Made by a program: the position numbers and the translations under genes. The notes under the pieces are model-generated. The model worked only from the letters and a program-made list of their open reading frames with translations. It made no database searches and was not told the DNA's origin. From positions 4,960,001 to 5,024,000 of the forward strand of contig NZ_CP036298.1 in NCBI RefSeq assembly GCF_007752135.1: a stretch of 64,000 bases of DNA. Direction: 5' to 3'. The stretch is from Aureliella helgolandensis (GTDB lineage Bacteria; Planctomycetota; Planctomycetia; Pirellulales; Pirellulaceae). This document shows, one piece after another, positions 9,336 through 19,163 of this stretch; within the stretch, counting starts at the first letter, position 1; each line of letters opens with the position of its first letter.

Positions 9336-10676
9336 ATGTCCCTTGTTTACAGAAGTTCACTGGAGGGCGCACGGTTGCCGCGTTTCACTTCAGTATTGCT
9401 CGCGGCTATTTGCCTCTTCCTTCCCATGCCCAACGCACGGGCCCAGACAACGGAGGCAACCACAACAACCATCGCGGACGGTTACCAGCCAAGCTCCACT
9501 GACTGGCCCTGGTGGCGCGGGCCCCGCGCGGACGGCGTGACCACCTCACAACGAATTCCGACCCAATGGAGCAACACTGAAAACATCCTCTGGAAGGCGG
9601 CTGTCCCTGGCTTGGGACACTCTTCTCCTATCGTCGTCCACAAGAAAATCTTCCTCACCACCGCGGAAGAGGAGGGCGAGATTCAATCGCTCCTCTGTTA
9701 TGAACTTGAGACCGGCGAACAGCAGTGGAGCACACCACTGCACCGTGGGCAGTTCTCGGAGAAACACCGCGATAATTCGCATGCCTCCGCGACTCCCGCC
9801 TCCGACGGTCGCCACATTTTTACAGCCTTTGGAAACAGCGACGGTCTATTCCTTTCGGCCGTCGACATGGATGGAAAAATCGCGTGGTCCAACCGCGTGG
9901 GGCCCTATCCTTCAGAACACGGATTTTGCGCCTCCGTCTGCATTCACAATTCCTTGGTCTTCGTAGCTGGCGAAGCGCTGCAAACCGGCTTCATTGGAGC
10001 TTTTTCCTGCGCCACCGGAGAGGAAGTCTGGCGACAACCGAGAACGCCCGATGACGAGCACGCAAACTACGCAACGCCTGTCGTAGTGGAGCTGGCGGGG
10101 CGAATGCAATTGATCTTGGCCGGCTGGCATTTAGTGAGCAGTTACGACCCGCTGACCGGAGAATTGATCTGGGAGAACCCGGGGCCTGCCGATGTGAACG
10201 CAAACTGCATCGCGGTTGAAGACCCTTACCTCATCGTCAGTGGTGGCTATCCTCAAAAGAAAGTCATCTGCATCAAAACCGACGAAATGGACGGTGTCCA
10301 TGGGCGGAAAGTCATTTGGGAAGCGGTGCGAAACGTCGCTTGGGTGCCGTCGCCATTGATCCACAATGGACGCCTCCTGCTACTGGCCGATTCAGGTGTC
10401 CTTTCTGATTTGGATTTATTGACCGGTGAGTTTCTGTGGACCACACGGGTTGGGAGCTCAGCCTATGCTTCGCCAATTCAAGTGGATGACCTCTTCATGG
10501 CCACGACCCGAGATGGCAAAGTTACCGTATTTAAATCGGACCAAGATTTTCAATTGGTCTCCGAAAATGAGCTCGAAGATGGCGGTGGTAATGCCACTCC
10601 AGTAGTCGTCGATCATAAGATCCTCATCCGCACCGATCATTCGCTATACTGCATCGGGGATGACCAACACCTCTAA
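9336..10676 (+). CDS. Exported PQQ-binding-like beta-propeller protein
   Basis: This 446-residue protein has a signal peptide ending ...LPMPNARAQ. The ATG at 9336 is preceded by GGAG 8 nt upstream; longer in-frame upstream readings are GC-rich and non-protein-like. It opens with the planctomycete outer-propeller signature DWPWWRGPRADGVT, then blades of the PQQ_2/quinoprotein type (LLCYELETGEQQWSTPL, GAFSCATGEEVWRQP, LTGELIWENPGPADVNANCIA, DLLTGEFLWTTRVGSSAYASP). Such proteins are periplasmic and often annotated as PQQ-binding, but most planctomycete members have no proven cofactor or enzyme activity. It may be co-transcribed with the MOSC gene 25 nt downstream. Confidence 0.88.
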   Translation: MSLVYRSSLEGARLPRFTSVLLAAICLFLPMPNARAQTTEATTTTIADGYQPSSTDWPWWRGPRADGVTTSQRIPTQWSNTENILWKAAVPGLGHSSPIVVHKKIFLTTAEEEGEIQSLLCYELETGEQQWSTPLHRGQFSEKHRDNSHASATPASDGRHIFTAFGNSDGLFLSAVDMDGKIAWSNRVGPYPSEHGFCASVCIHNSLVFVAGEALQTGFIGAFSCATGEEVWRQPRTPDDEHANYATPVVVELAGRMQLILAGWHLVSSYDPLTGELIWENPGPADVNANCIAVEDPYLIVSGGYPQKKVICIKTDEMDGVHGRKVIWEAVRNVAWVPSPLIHNGRLLLLADSGVLSDLDLLTGEFLWTTRVGSSAYASPIQVDDLFMATTRDGKVTVFKSDQDFQLVSENELEDGGGNATPVVVDHKILIRTDHSLYCIGDDQHL

Positions 10677-10701
10677 CTTTCCCTCTTCCTAGACTCCCGC
10701 C

Positions 10702-11460
10702 ATGAAACTGATCGGTCGCGTCGCATCCATCCAAGTCGGAAAATCGCGCCAGTTCCCAGGCGCAAGCCAGGAGCCCTCCATTGAAAATACCGACAGGCCG
10801 ACCAGAACAACGGGGGCCAAACCGTGGACATCCGCAATTATCAAGGAACCGGTCGAGGGTGCCATCTATGTTGGATTGCAGAACTTGGTGGGGGATGAGC
10901 AGGCCGATTTGGTTCACCATGGCGGAATCGACAAAGCCGTTTTAGGCTACGCCTCTACGCATTATGAGCAATGGCAAGCGGATTTGCCCGAATTCAATTT
11001 TGCTCCCGGCAGTTTCGGAGAAAACTTGACACTCGACGGCCTGGAGGAATCTACCTGTTGCATCGGTGACCAGTATTCCATTGGAGAGTGCGTGCTCGAA
11101 GTATCGCAGCCCCGTCAACCCTGCTGGAAGCTCACGCGACGGTGGGGGATCCCGAGACTGGCTATTCAAGTCCAGCGGACGGGACGAACGGGCTGGTACT
11201 TCCGAGTCTTGCAAGTTGGCAACATTCGATCTGGCCAAAGCATCGAGCTCATCCATCGCCCTTTTCCGCAGTGGACCATCGCTGCTGCTAGCAACGTAAT
11301 GTACGCCAAACCTCGCAATCCGGCGGACGATCTAGCGCTGGCGAACTGCGATGCTCTCTCCGCTTCTTGGTCCAAGACGCTGCGAGACCGCGTGCGACTG
11401 AATACTGATACAGATCAAACACCCCGGCTGTTTGGCAGTGATTCGAATGCTGCCGATTAA
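10702..11460 (+). CDS. MOSC domain protein (YiiM-like)
   Basis: This 252-residue cytosolic protein has no export signal. The MOSC domain (about residues 30-165) carries the conserved GDEQADLVHHGGIDKAVLGYASTHYEQW, FGENLTLDGL and SQPRQPCWKL segments; the Cys in the last is the family's conserved cysteine thought to bind sulfur or molybdenum cofactor. The C-terminal part (about 175-235) fits the YiiM three-helix extension. YiiM proteins reduce N-hydroxylated compounds using the molybdenum cofactor; that activity here is inferred by family. The 3' end overlaps a longer possible start of the next gene, but that gene's signal peptide begins downstream. Confidence 0.87.
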   Translation: MKLIGRVASIQVGKSRQFPGASQEPSIENTDRPTRTTGAKPWTSAIIKEPVEGAIYVGLQNLVGDEQADLVHHGGIDKAVLGYASTHYEQWQADLPEFNFAPGSFGENLTLDGLEESTCCIGDQYSIGECVLEVSQPRQPCWKLTRRWGIPRLAIQVQRTGRTGWYFRVLQVGNIRSGQSIELIHRPFPQWTIAAASNVMYAKPRNPADDLALANCDALSASWSKTLRDRVRLNTDTDQTPRLFGSDSNAAD

Positions 11461-11503
11461 GCCATTGCCCTCCCTTCATGCACTCCACTTAGGCACTCCC
11501 GCC

Positions 11504-13102
11504 ATGAAACTTTGCTTGCTCGCTTTATCCGGCTTAAGCCTATGGTTTTCCTGTACTCTCCACGGCCAAACTTTCGAGAGACCGGCGACACGGCAAACGC
11601 CTGCCGTCGATACGACTCGCAGCGGCTTCCAGAGTCAGGAAGGCAGCACGAAGTTTACAGCCTTTCCCATGCAACGCCCCGAGGACTCTGAAGAGTCCAA
11701 TTCAGACAACTTATTGCGAGTCGGCTTGGCAGAAACCGACATCACGCCTCCCATCGGCTTTCCCATCGCTGGTTACTACCATGAACGCCTAGCTGAAGGG
11801 ACCATCGATCCGCTCAAAGCCAAAGCCATCGTATTTCGTGGGCAAGAAGAGGGAGCTCTCGTCATCTGCGATCTGATCGGAATCACGACCGACCTGTCGC
11901 GCGAGGTACGACGGTTGGCATCCGAAAAAACGGGGATCGCCGCTTGCAACATCGTGGTCGCCGCAACGCACTCGCACACAGCACCCGACTACGTGAAAGA
12001 ACTGTACCTCTACTTGGGCGAAGAACCTCAGGCAGCTGGCAGGGCGGAATACATTGAGCAATTGATTCACGGCGTGGTCGATGCTATCACGCAAGCCCAC
12101 GAGCGGGCCCGCCCCATGGCTTTAGCCGCTGGTTCCACCCTACAGGCGACCAACGTATCCTTTAATCGCAGATTCGTGATGCGAGATGGCAGCGTGCTTA
12201 CCTGGCAATCGCATTCCAATCCCGATGTGGTGAAGGCGGCCGGTCCCATCGACCCTGAAATTGGCATCCTGGCAATGCGCGATCCAGAATCCGGAGAGTT
12301 GCAGGGCATCATCAACAATTTTTCGTTGCACTTAGATACCGTCAGCGGCATGCGGTGGAGCGCCGACTTCCCGTTCTTCATTGAACGCAAGCTTCGGCAG
12401 CAGAACAATCCACAACTATTATCCCTGTTTGCGACAGGCTGCTGTGGCGACATCAATCACTCAGACCCAACGCGAAAAGAGAGGAACAAAGTTGACTTTA
12501 TTGGCAATGCCCTGGCAGAGACGATCTCCGCTCAGATTCCGCATTTGCGTGCGATCGATACTCCGCAATTCATCATGAAATCCCAAGTCGTGGAGCTCCC
12601 GCTGCAGAAGACGACTCGCGAGCAAGTGGCGCGCTCGGTGGAGATCCTTAAGCTTGTTCAAGGCGGTAGCAAGGTCCACTTTCTAGATCACGTCAGAGCC
12701 TACAAGGAACTGATGCTAGATCACCTGCTCCACTACGATCCCTTTGTGGAAACCGCAGACTATATCTCTTGGGGACTAAGCCGTTCATTGGCGGGCGTTG
12801 GTGACACGCTGCCTGTTGATGTAAGTGTCATGGCCATCGGTCACGACACCGCGATCGTTTGCCTGCCGGGCGAAGTCTTCGTAGACCTAGGACTCGCTAT
12901 TAAACAAGCCTCACCATACCGCACCACGATCTTGGTGGAGCTGTCCAATACCGACGAAACCATCTACATTCCTCATCGTGCCGCGTATGCTGGCGGAAGC
13001 TACGAAGTTACCAATTCAACTCTTCAGCCGGGTGGTGGTGAACTGCTGGTCGAAGCAGCGGTGGAGCTGTTGCGTCAATCCGCAGCCGAGTCAGCCGACT
13101 AA
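11504..13102 (+). CDS. Exported neutral/alkaline ceramidase-like hydrolase
   Basis: This 532-residue protein has a signal peptide (MKLCLLALSGLSLWFSCTLHGQ), which fixes the start at 11504 rather than at 11432 inside the MOSC gene. It matches the neutral/alkaline non-lysosomal ceramidase N-terminal domain: VGLAETDITPPIGFPIAGYYHERL, the metal-site motif ATHSHTAPD, and GCCGDINHSDP. Planctomycete genomes carry many such proteins, usually shorter than true ceramidases and without the C-terminal Ig-like domain; substrate specificity is unproven. It is one of three members in this window, with those at 45950 (fused) and 60026. Confidence 0.87.
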   Translation: MKLCLLALSGLSLWFSCTLHGQTFERPATRQTPAVDTTRSGFQSQEGSTKFTAFPMQRPEDSEESNSDNLLRVGLAETDITPPIGFPIAGYYHERLAEGTIDPLKAKAIVFRGQEEGALVICDLIGITTDLSREVRRLASEKTGIAACNIVVAATHSHTAPDYVKELYLYLGEEPQAAGRAEYIEQLIHGVVDAITQAHERARPMALAAGSTLQATNVSFNRRFVMRDGSVLTWQSHSNPDVVKAAGPIDPEIGILAMRDPESGELQGIINNFSLHLDTVSGMRWSADFPFFIERKLRQQNNPQLLSLFATGCCGDINHSDPTRKERNKVDFIGNALAETISAQIPHLRAIDTPQFIMKSQVVELPLQKTTREQVARSVEILKLVQGGSKVHFLDHVRAYKELMLDHLLHYDPFVETADYISWGLSRSLAGVGDTLPVDVSVMAIGHDTAIVCLPGEVFVDLGLAIKQASPYRTTILVELSNTDETIYIPHRAAYAGGSYEVTNSTLQPGGGELLVEAAVELLRQSAAESAD

Positions 13103-13162
13103 ACCGCGCTCGCCATACACCGCTGCCAGCTCAGCGACCGCCAAACTTGCAATCCGCGTCTA

Positions 13163-14029
13163 TCACTCTTCCACTTCGGTTGGCGGATCCACCTCCACCA
13201 AGCCGACCTGTGGATCTGGGCGGGCGGCATGGAGTGACCCCAGGTGGCGTCCATCGCTGGTTCGTGGTCCCTTCGCAAAGAGGATCTTTCCTGACGCAGC
13301 TCCTTCACGCGGGCTCACTCCGACGACTCCCAGCGAGCAATCGAATTCAAATCGCCCTCGCAATTTGAAATCGGCATCGGTCGTCAACAGGATTTTGGGA
13401 GTACCATAGCAACCAAACCACCATTGCCCATCGTGAAACGTGGCCGTCTGGATTCCCAAGTGCGTCCACTTGCTGTCAATGACATGCTTTTTCAGAAAGC
13501 GAAAGCTGGCGTCATACTCGTAGACGTAATTCTCCTGCACTCCGTCGGGTAGTCCCCCCACCACGAAGAAATGCCCTTCGCGGACTCCAATGCCGCCAGC
13601 TCCATGAAATACTTCCTGCACTTCATGCTTAGACACCAAATCGAGCGTCTTCGCATCGTACACGTAGACCCAAGAATCGGCGTTGCCTGCCGGATCATTG
13701 AACAGACCTAGATTCACTGCCACATAAATCTGGTCTCCCAAGATGCACAAATCGCCATGATGATTGGGCACGGCCAATTGCTTCAGCACTCGGCCCTGCG
13801 AATCGGTTTTGACCAATTGCGTGGTAAAAGACCAGTACACCTGAGCATGGCGATCAACGCAAACCCCCTGCAAGTGATGCTGGTAGTCCCCCTCGCAAAC
13901 AATGGAATCCGGCCATTGCGCTGGTGGGGAATCGTTTGCATTCCCTATAGCTGCAGAGCTCAAGATGAGCGCGTTGGCAATGGTCAATGTGCCTAGGAAG
14001 CGGCGCAGTGGATGTCGTAAATCGATCAT
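13163..14029 (-). CDS. Exported beta-propeller-like protein of unknown function
   Basis: This 288-residue protein has a signal peptide (LGTLTIANALILSSAAIGNAND). The rest alternates short beta-strand-like segments with aromatic and glycine turns (HLQGVCVDRHAQVYWSFTTQLVKTDSQGRVLKQLAV, GDLCILGDQIYVAVNLG, YEYDASFRFLKKHVI), which looks like a single propeller of the NHL/SMP-30 kind. No catalytic residues can be named. It converges on the ceramidase-like gene and is divergent from the beta-helix gene. Confidence 0.75.
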   Translation of the reverse strand: MIDLRHPLRRFLGTLTIANALILSSAAIGNANDSPPAQWPDSIVCEGDYQHHLQGVCVDRHAQVYWSFTTQLVKTDSQGRVLKQLAVPNHHGDLCILGDQIYVAVNLGLFNDPAGNADSWVYVYDAKTLDLVSKHEVQEVFHGAGGIGVREGHFFVVGGLPDGVQENYVYEYDASFRFLKKHVIDSKWTHLGIQTATFHDGQWWFGCYGTPKILLTTDADFKLRGRFEFDCSLGVVGVSPREGAASGKILFAKGPRTSDGRHLGSLHAARPDPQVGLVEVDPPTEVEE

Positions 14030-14278
14030 GGGGCAGGCCTGGAAAGCGGTAAAAACACGAACAAATGTAAGCGGAATACACTATCATAGTAAACCTGTCT
14101 TCGGGAACTCAACACGAGTGCATTCTGCGAGCATTCGCTGGAATAATTCCGCGATTTGGCATCCACGACCTCGGCAGTCACCTCGTCGCTCGCAAGCGTT
14201 ATCCTGCCCTCGAGCATTTTCCGACGAACTAAATGCCGCCCGCCTATCTGCCCTTCAGGATTCGAAAGCTCTACCACC

Positions 14279-15427
14279 ATGCGCTGCTTAGCAATCATCA
14301 CTGCAATCCTCTTCAGCCTAGTACAACCAGCGGTCTCAGCACACGCGACTATCGTCAATGCAGCCGATTACCCGTCGCTCCAGGACGCAGCCGATGCTAT
14401 TCCAGCCAGTGGCGGCGTGTTGCAAATTCCCCCGGGAACTCACCACCTCCAAACTCCGCTTCGCATCAAAACGGGGGACACGCAAGTCATCGGTTTTGGG
14501 GCATCCACGAACCTGATCAACCAAAACACGGAAGGGTTGCCAGCCATTCTGATCGAGAACCCTGCTTTCTCAGCCAAAGCAACTCCCAGCCAAGAACGCC
14601 TATGGCGTGTTAGTGTGACCAATCTGCGAATCACCGGCAACGCGAAGAGTGGCGCGGGTATCGAAGCTCGCTACATCGAAGAAATTCACATCCACTCAGT
14701 TAGTTGCAGCTATAACGGTGGAGATGGATTTCACCTGCACTTTTGCTATGAGGATCCCCGCATCAATGACAATCTTCTAACTTACAATAAGAAATGCGGA
14801 GTCTCTCTTGAGGGTTGTCATGACATCATCGTTTCAGCCAACCAATTTGAAGAGAATCAAGATGCATTGCGGTGCATCGATTCTTTCAACCTCACGATGA
14901 ACGGAAATAACATCGACGATCACCTTGGGAATGGAGTCATTATCGAAGACACCTATGGTTCCGTTCTGTCGGGCAATATGATCGAAGAGTGTCAGGGGTG
15001 GGCTATCATCCTCGACCGTGATTGTTACGGCATCACAATCTCAGCCAATGTTATTGCTCACGATTTCTCAGGAGGAATTGACCTCCGTGATGCACACGGA
15101 TGTGCCATTTCGGCCAACACATTCACATTGGTCAAAAAAACAGGGATCGCCGTTCGCAGCGAATCTGCCAGTATCACAATCACGGGCAATAATTTCTGTG
15201 ACACATGGGTTGGAAACGATGCTGAGGGCAAGGCAATTCTGCGGCGCGACGACTCCCCCACCAAGACCGAAGCAAATCCCAATGAGGCGGCCGGCGTCCT
15301 GCTCCAAGCTTGCCAGCAAGTCGTGCTTTCCGGTAACCTGTTCTCCCGCCTCAGCAATGCAGCCATTATCGAAGAAGATACGTGCCGGGATATTATTCGC
15401 AATGGCAATGCAATCTTCAAACGCTAA
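14279..15427 (+). CDS. Exported right-handed parallel beta-helix protein
   Basis: This 382-residue protein starts with signal peptide MRCLAIITAILFSLVQPAVSAHA. Residues 25-100 resemble the pectate-lyase-3 cap (NAADYPSLQDAADAIPASGGVLQIPPGTHHLQTPLRI). The body has at least eight rungs with the N-x-I/F periodicity of right-handed beta-helices (ISANVIAHDFSGGIDLRDAHGCAISANTF, ITITGNNF, VVLSGNLFSRLSNAAII). Such folds are polysaccharide lyases, epimerases or hydrolases; no diagnostic active site is clear, so the substrate is open. A longer in-frame reading from 14156 would bury the signal peptide and is rejected. The di-heme propeller gene follows 137 nt downstream. Confidence 0.83.
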   Translation: MRCLAIITAILFSLVQPAVSAHATIVNAADYPSLQDAADAIPASGGVLQIPPGTHHLQTPLRIKTGDTQVIGFGASTNLINQNTEGLPAILIENPAFSAKATPSQERLWRVSVTNLRITGNAKSGAGIEARYIEEIHIHSVSCSYNGGDGFHLHFCYEDPRINDNLLTYNKKCGVSLEGCHDIIVSANQFEENQDALRCIDSFNLTMNGNNIDDHLGNGVIIEDTYGSVLSGNMIEECQGWAIILDRDCYGITISANVIAHDFSGGIDLRDAHGCAISANTFTLVKKTGIAVRSESASITITGNNFCDTWVGNDAEGKAILRRDDSPTKTEANPNEAAGVLLQACQQVVLSGNLFSRLSNAAIIEEDTCRDIIRNGNAIFKR

Positions 15428-15564
15428 ATGTAGAGCACTCAACAGCGCTTCATGTTCGGATCCACCGTATTGGTTACCGGATTTCCTTACGCACTGGGCA
15501 TGCAGCGTCAGCCTTCGCCTGAAGTACCATCGACACTCAACTCACCACCGGGATACCAGTACAG

Positions 15565-18500
15565 ATGCACCTTCAGATCCACAACATTTCGAGTCTGCCC
15601 GCGGATTACTCGGTCAGACGCAATCACGATGATTTGGCGGCCGCTTTAATTGCATCGCCGTCGCTGCACTACCGAATTAGTTGCGAGCAACCTATCCGGT
15701 GGCTCATTTCTCTGATTGTTTCAGTTGCCTGTTGCATTATCGGCGTGAACGTCGGTTTCGCGCAAACACCTTTGGAAGCAACCTTGTCGACGCGTCCCCT
15801 GTCAAACCTTGCGCAAAAGGCAAGGATCCTGGGCGATGCCTCTCGCGGAGCGAGGGTTTTCAATCGGTCAGGTCTGAGCTGCGTTCAATGCCACGCCCCC
15901 ACCCCTCAGGCGCGACAACTCGGGCCCGACCTGGCCCTACTTGAAAACCGAGGAAGCTACGAACACGTCATCGACTCCATCCTGCGTCCCTCCCTCGTCC
16001 TGCTGGAAGGTTACCAAACTCAGAAAATCCTGACGGTCGATGGCGAAGTTCTGACGGGAATGATTCGCAATAGCACACCCGAATCCTTAACATTATCGAT
16101 TCCCGGTGAAGAGCAACTCCGCGAAATTCCTACCGCCGAAATTGATACCCAGATAGCCGCACCTTCGATGATGCCAGCAGGACTGGTTAACCAACTGCAA
16201 GATGAAAACGAGTTTTACGACTTGGTTCGGTTTATCGTCGAACTCGGCGCTGTTGGTCCTCAGCGCGCACACCAGCTACTTGTTGCCTCCACCCAATCCG
16301 TCGCACAACCGCTGCCCGCATACGAATCGGATCTCGACCATGCCGGAATGCTTCAGGCTTGGAATCAAGACTCCTTCGAGCGCGGTGAGAAACTCTATGG
16401 CAGCCTATGCGTAAATTGTCATGGTACTCAGCAACAACCGGGGTCGCTTCCGAATGCTCTCCGTTTTGCCAGCGGTAAATTTAGCAATGGGTCGGATCCG
16501 TTGAGCATCTACCGAACACTCACGCATGGCTATCGCATGATGCTAGCACAGCGTCAGCTTGTCCCTCAGCAAAAATACGATGTAATTCATTACATCCGCG
16601 AAGCGTTCATCAAAACCAACAACCGCTCTCAGTTTTTTGAGGTGAATCCGGAGTATTTGGCAAGCCTACCGAAGGGAACCAAGCGTGGCCCAACCCCCAA
16701 GCTCGAAACTCCCTGGAGTGACATGGACTACGGACCGTTTCTTATCAGTACTTACGAAATGTCCGCAGACCAGCCGGCGCAGCGATCCGCCAATTCCCCA
16801 ACGCAGATCGCTTACAAAGGGATCGCCGTCCGACTCGATGCAGGGGCGGGCGGCATTGCACGAGGCTCGCATTGGCTCGCGTTTGAGCATGACACCCTAC
16901 GAGTCGCAGGCGCGTGGTCTGGAACTGGTTTTATCGATTGGCAAGGCGTTCTGTTTGACGGCAAACACAACATACACCCTCGGACAGAGGGCACAACGCA
17001 TTTTTCCCTACCGAACGTTCCAGGCTGGGCCAATCCCGCCACCGGATCCTTCGAGGATCCACGCGTCTTGGGGCGCGACGGATTGCGTTACGGCCCACTA
17101 CCGAGGGAGTGGGCTCACTATCGCGGACTCTATCGGCATGGTCAGCGGGTGGTGGTGTCCTACACGGTTGGCGATGCTTCAGTACTAGAATCACACCGCA
17201 TTCACATCCCAGCCCCTGAGCAGGGAGATTCCGTCACCTGGGTACGGGTCCTGAACGTCGGGCAATCCTCCCACGACCTAACCTTGCGAGTCGCTCCGGT
17301 GGCGGGTGTTCAAATTCGCGTCCACGGATTGAGCCAGAACCATTTGACGAGCGATGCAGACTACACGCTCTTGAAGATCCCTGCCGAGGAGACACCTGTC
17401 AATTTGGAACTGCACCTGACGGCCGATTCTGCCGCTCTAGCGAACAGCCCTTCCGTGGTGATAACTCCCGAAGATCTGCAGCCTTTAACGCTCCCCGGGC
17501 CAGCTCAGTGGACGGAAGTTCAAGAAGTGAATCTACAGCCAGATGCCACAGCTGGCGCCTTCGTCGTGGACACCCTACCGCGACCGGCCGCCACTCCGTG
17601 GCATAATCGCCTTCGACTTACTGGAATCGATTTTCTGCCCGAGGATCGCATGCTGGTATGCACTTGGGACGGTGACGTCTGGATGGTCAGCAACATCCAC
17701 GCTCAAGAAGGCTCCCTTGGCTGGAAACGCGTCGCCACCGGCCTGTTCCACCCCTTAGGAATTAAGGTTCTCAATGGGAAGATTCACGTTACCTGCCGAG
17801 ATCAAATCGTCATCCTGCACGATCTGAATGGTGACGACGAGACAGATTACTACGAAAATTTTAATAGCGATCATCAAGTGACCGAACACTTCCACGAGTT
17901 TGCGATGGGACTGCAAGCCGACGAAGAAGGAAATCTGTATTACGCCAAGAGTGCGCGGCATGCCAAAGATTCGCTCGTCCCGCACCATGGAACTTTGCTC
18001 CGAGTAAGCTCCGATGGTCATACCACAACCATCTTGGCCAATGGTTTTCGCGCTGCCAACGGCGTCTGCTTGAATCCTGATGGTTCCTACTTCGTGACCG
18101 ACCAAGAAGGACATTGGAATCCCATGAATCGCATCAATCGCGTGGTCGAAGGAGGTTTCTATGGCAACATGTACAGCTACGGAGCTCCAGACGACAGTCG
18201 CGATGAAGCCATGGAACCGCCACTCTGCTGGCCCAACAAATCGTTTGATCGCTCACCTGCTGAACTACTGTGGCTTGATCACTCGCGATGGGGCCCGTTG
18301 CAGGGCTCTCTCATCAACATGTCGTACGGTTATGGACGGCTCTATATTGTTCCTCACGAACACTTTGATGACGTTTGGCAAGGTGGCATGAGCCCTCTGC
18401 CGATCGCCGATTTTCCAACCGGCCTCGTCCGTGGCCGTGTCCACCCCGAGTCGGGGCAATTGTTTGTATGTGGTCTATCCGCTTGGGCAACCAGCCAGAC

Positions 18501-18885
18501 GGAGAGTACCGGAGGGTTGTATCGCATTCGGCCCTCCGGCAAAGCAATGCATTTACCCATTGGCCTGACCACGCAAGCGACGGGAATTACACTAACGTTT
18601 ACCGAACCAGTCGATCGACGCAGGGCATCCGATCCGAACAATTTTTTGATCGAAACTTGGAAACTCAAGAGGACCAAAAATTACGGTTCTGATCAGTACG
18701 ATCGACACGCTTTACAAGTCTCCAGCGCTAGCGTTTCCGAAGATGGCCGATCCGTCGAGCTGACCGTTGAAAACATCGCTCCCACTTGGTGCATGGAAAT
18801 TGCCTACGAACTTGCGGATACAGAAGGCGAGCTCTTTCAGGGCATTATCCAGAATACGATCCATCAACTGGGGACCGAGCCGTAA
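15565..18885 (+). CDS. Exported di-heme cytochrome c / DUF6797-like / sugar-dehydrogenase-type propeller protein
   Basis: This 1106-residue protein has a hydrophobic export segment at residues 45-66 (WLISLIVSVACCIIGVNVGFAQ) after an unusually long N-region. The first heme motif, CVQCH (106-110), lies in a planctomycete heme-binding domain ending RFIVELG. The second, CVNCH (about 282-286), lies in an ordinary cytochrome c fold. Residues about 375-560 resemble DUF6797 (DMDYGPF..., YKGIAVRLD..., VLFDGKH...). A propeller of the L-sorbosone dehydrogenase type follows at about 680-1020 (FRAANGVCLNPDGSYFVTDQEGHWNPMNRINRVVEGGFYG). It probably oxidises a sugar or sugar acid and passes electrons through its hemes. 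Substrate and redox partner are unknown. Confidence 0.85.
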   Translation: MHLQIHNISSLPADYSVRRNHDDLAAALIASPSLHYRISCEQPIRWLISLIVSVACCIIGVNVGFAQTPLEATLSTRPLSNLAQKARILGDASRGARVFNRSGLSCVQCHAPTPQARQLGPDLALLENRGSYEHVIDSILRPSLVLLEGYQTQKILTVDGEVLTGMIRNSTPESLTLSIPGEEQLREIPTAEIDTQIAAPSMMPAGLVNQLQDENEFYDLVRFIVELGAVGPQRAHQLLVASTQSVAQPLPAYESDLDHAGMLQAWNQDSFERGEKLYGSLCVNCHGTQQQPGSLPNALRFASGKFSNGSDPLSIYRTLTHGYRMMLAQRQLVPQQKYDVIHYIREAFIKTNNRSQFFEVNPEYLASLPKGTKRGPTPKLETPWSDMDYGPFLISTYEMSADQPAQRSANSPTQIAYKGIAVRLDAGAGGIARGSHWLAFEHDTLRVAGAWSGTGFIDWQGVLFDGKHNIHPRTEGTTHFSLPNVPGWANPATGSFEDPRVLGRDGLRYGPLPREWAHYRGLYRHGQRVVVSYTVGDASVLESHRIHIPAPEQGDSVTWVRVLNVGQSSHDLTLRVAPVAGVQIRVHGLSQNHLTSDADYTLLKIPAEETPVNLELHLTADSAALANSPSVVITPEDLQPLTLPGPAQWTEVQEVNLQPDATAGAFVVDTLPRPAATPWHNRLRLTGIDFLPEDRMLVCTWDGDVWMVSNIHAQEGSLGWKRVATGLFHPLGIKVLNGKIHVTCRDQIVILHDLNGDDETDYYENFNSDHQVTEHFHEFAMGLQADEEGNLYYAKSARHAKDSLVPHHGTLLRVSSDGHTTTILANGFRAANGVCLNPDGSYFVTDQEGHWNPMNRINRVVEGGFYGNMYSYGAPDDSRDEAMEPPLCWPNKSFDRSPAELLWLDHSRWGPLQGSLINMSYGYGRLYIVPHEHFDDVWQGGMSPLPIADFPTGLVRGRVHPESGQLFVCGLSAWATSQTESTGGLYRIRPSGKAMHLPIGLTTQATGITLTFTEPVDRRRASDPNNFLIETWKLKRTKNYGSDQYDRHALQVSSASVSEDGRSVELTVENIAPTWCMEIAYELADTEGELFQGIIQNTIHQLGTEP

Positions 18886-19163
18886 GGTCTGGCTTGCGAG
18901 CGGACTCTGCAGCGCGCCGAGGCCGTGCTTACGGGGATCGCAAATATCCTTTTGCCGCTCTCGTTCCCACGCTCAGACTGAGAATGCTCGTTCCGGCAGC
19001 CTCCGCAGCGGCCTCCGTTAACTAGCCGGAAGCCCAAGATGACAGGACACGAAACGGAACTGCAGGATGGGTTGCGAGCCGTGGACCAAGGTTCTGAACC
19101 GGAAAGAGCTCTCGGCAGAGCGGGCGCGGGACTTAGACCAGCAACGACCGAGGGCTATTTGAG

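Noticed and set aside
14026-14358. A 110-codon minus-strand frame upstream of the beta-helix gene
   Set aside because: It runs antisense through the signal peptide of the beta-helix protein and has no domain; it is probably chance.
18886-19163. A degenerate GTTCCCACGCTC...-type word suggesting a repetitive extragenic palindrome
   Set aside because: The two halves do not pair well and only one copy is present, so a repeat element is not supported.
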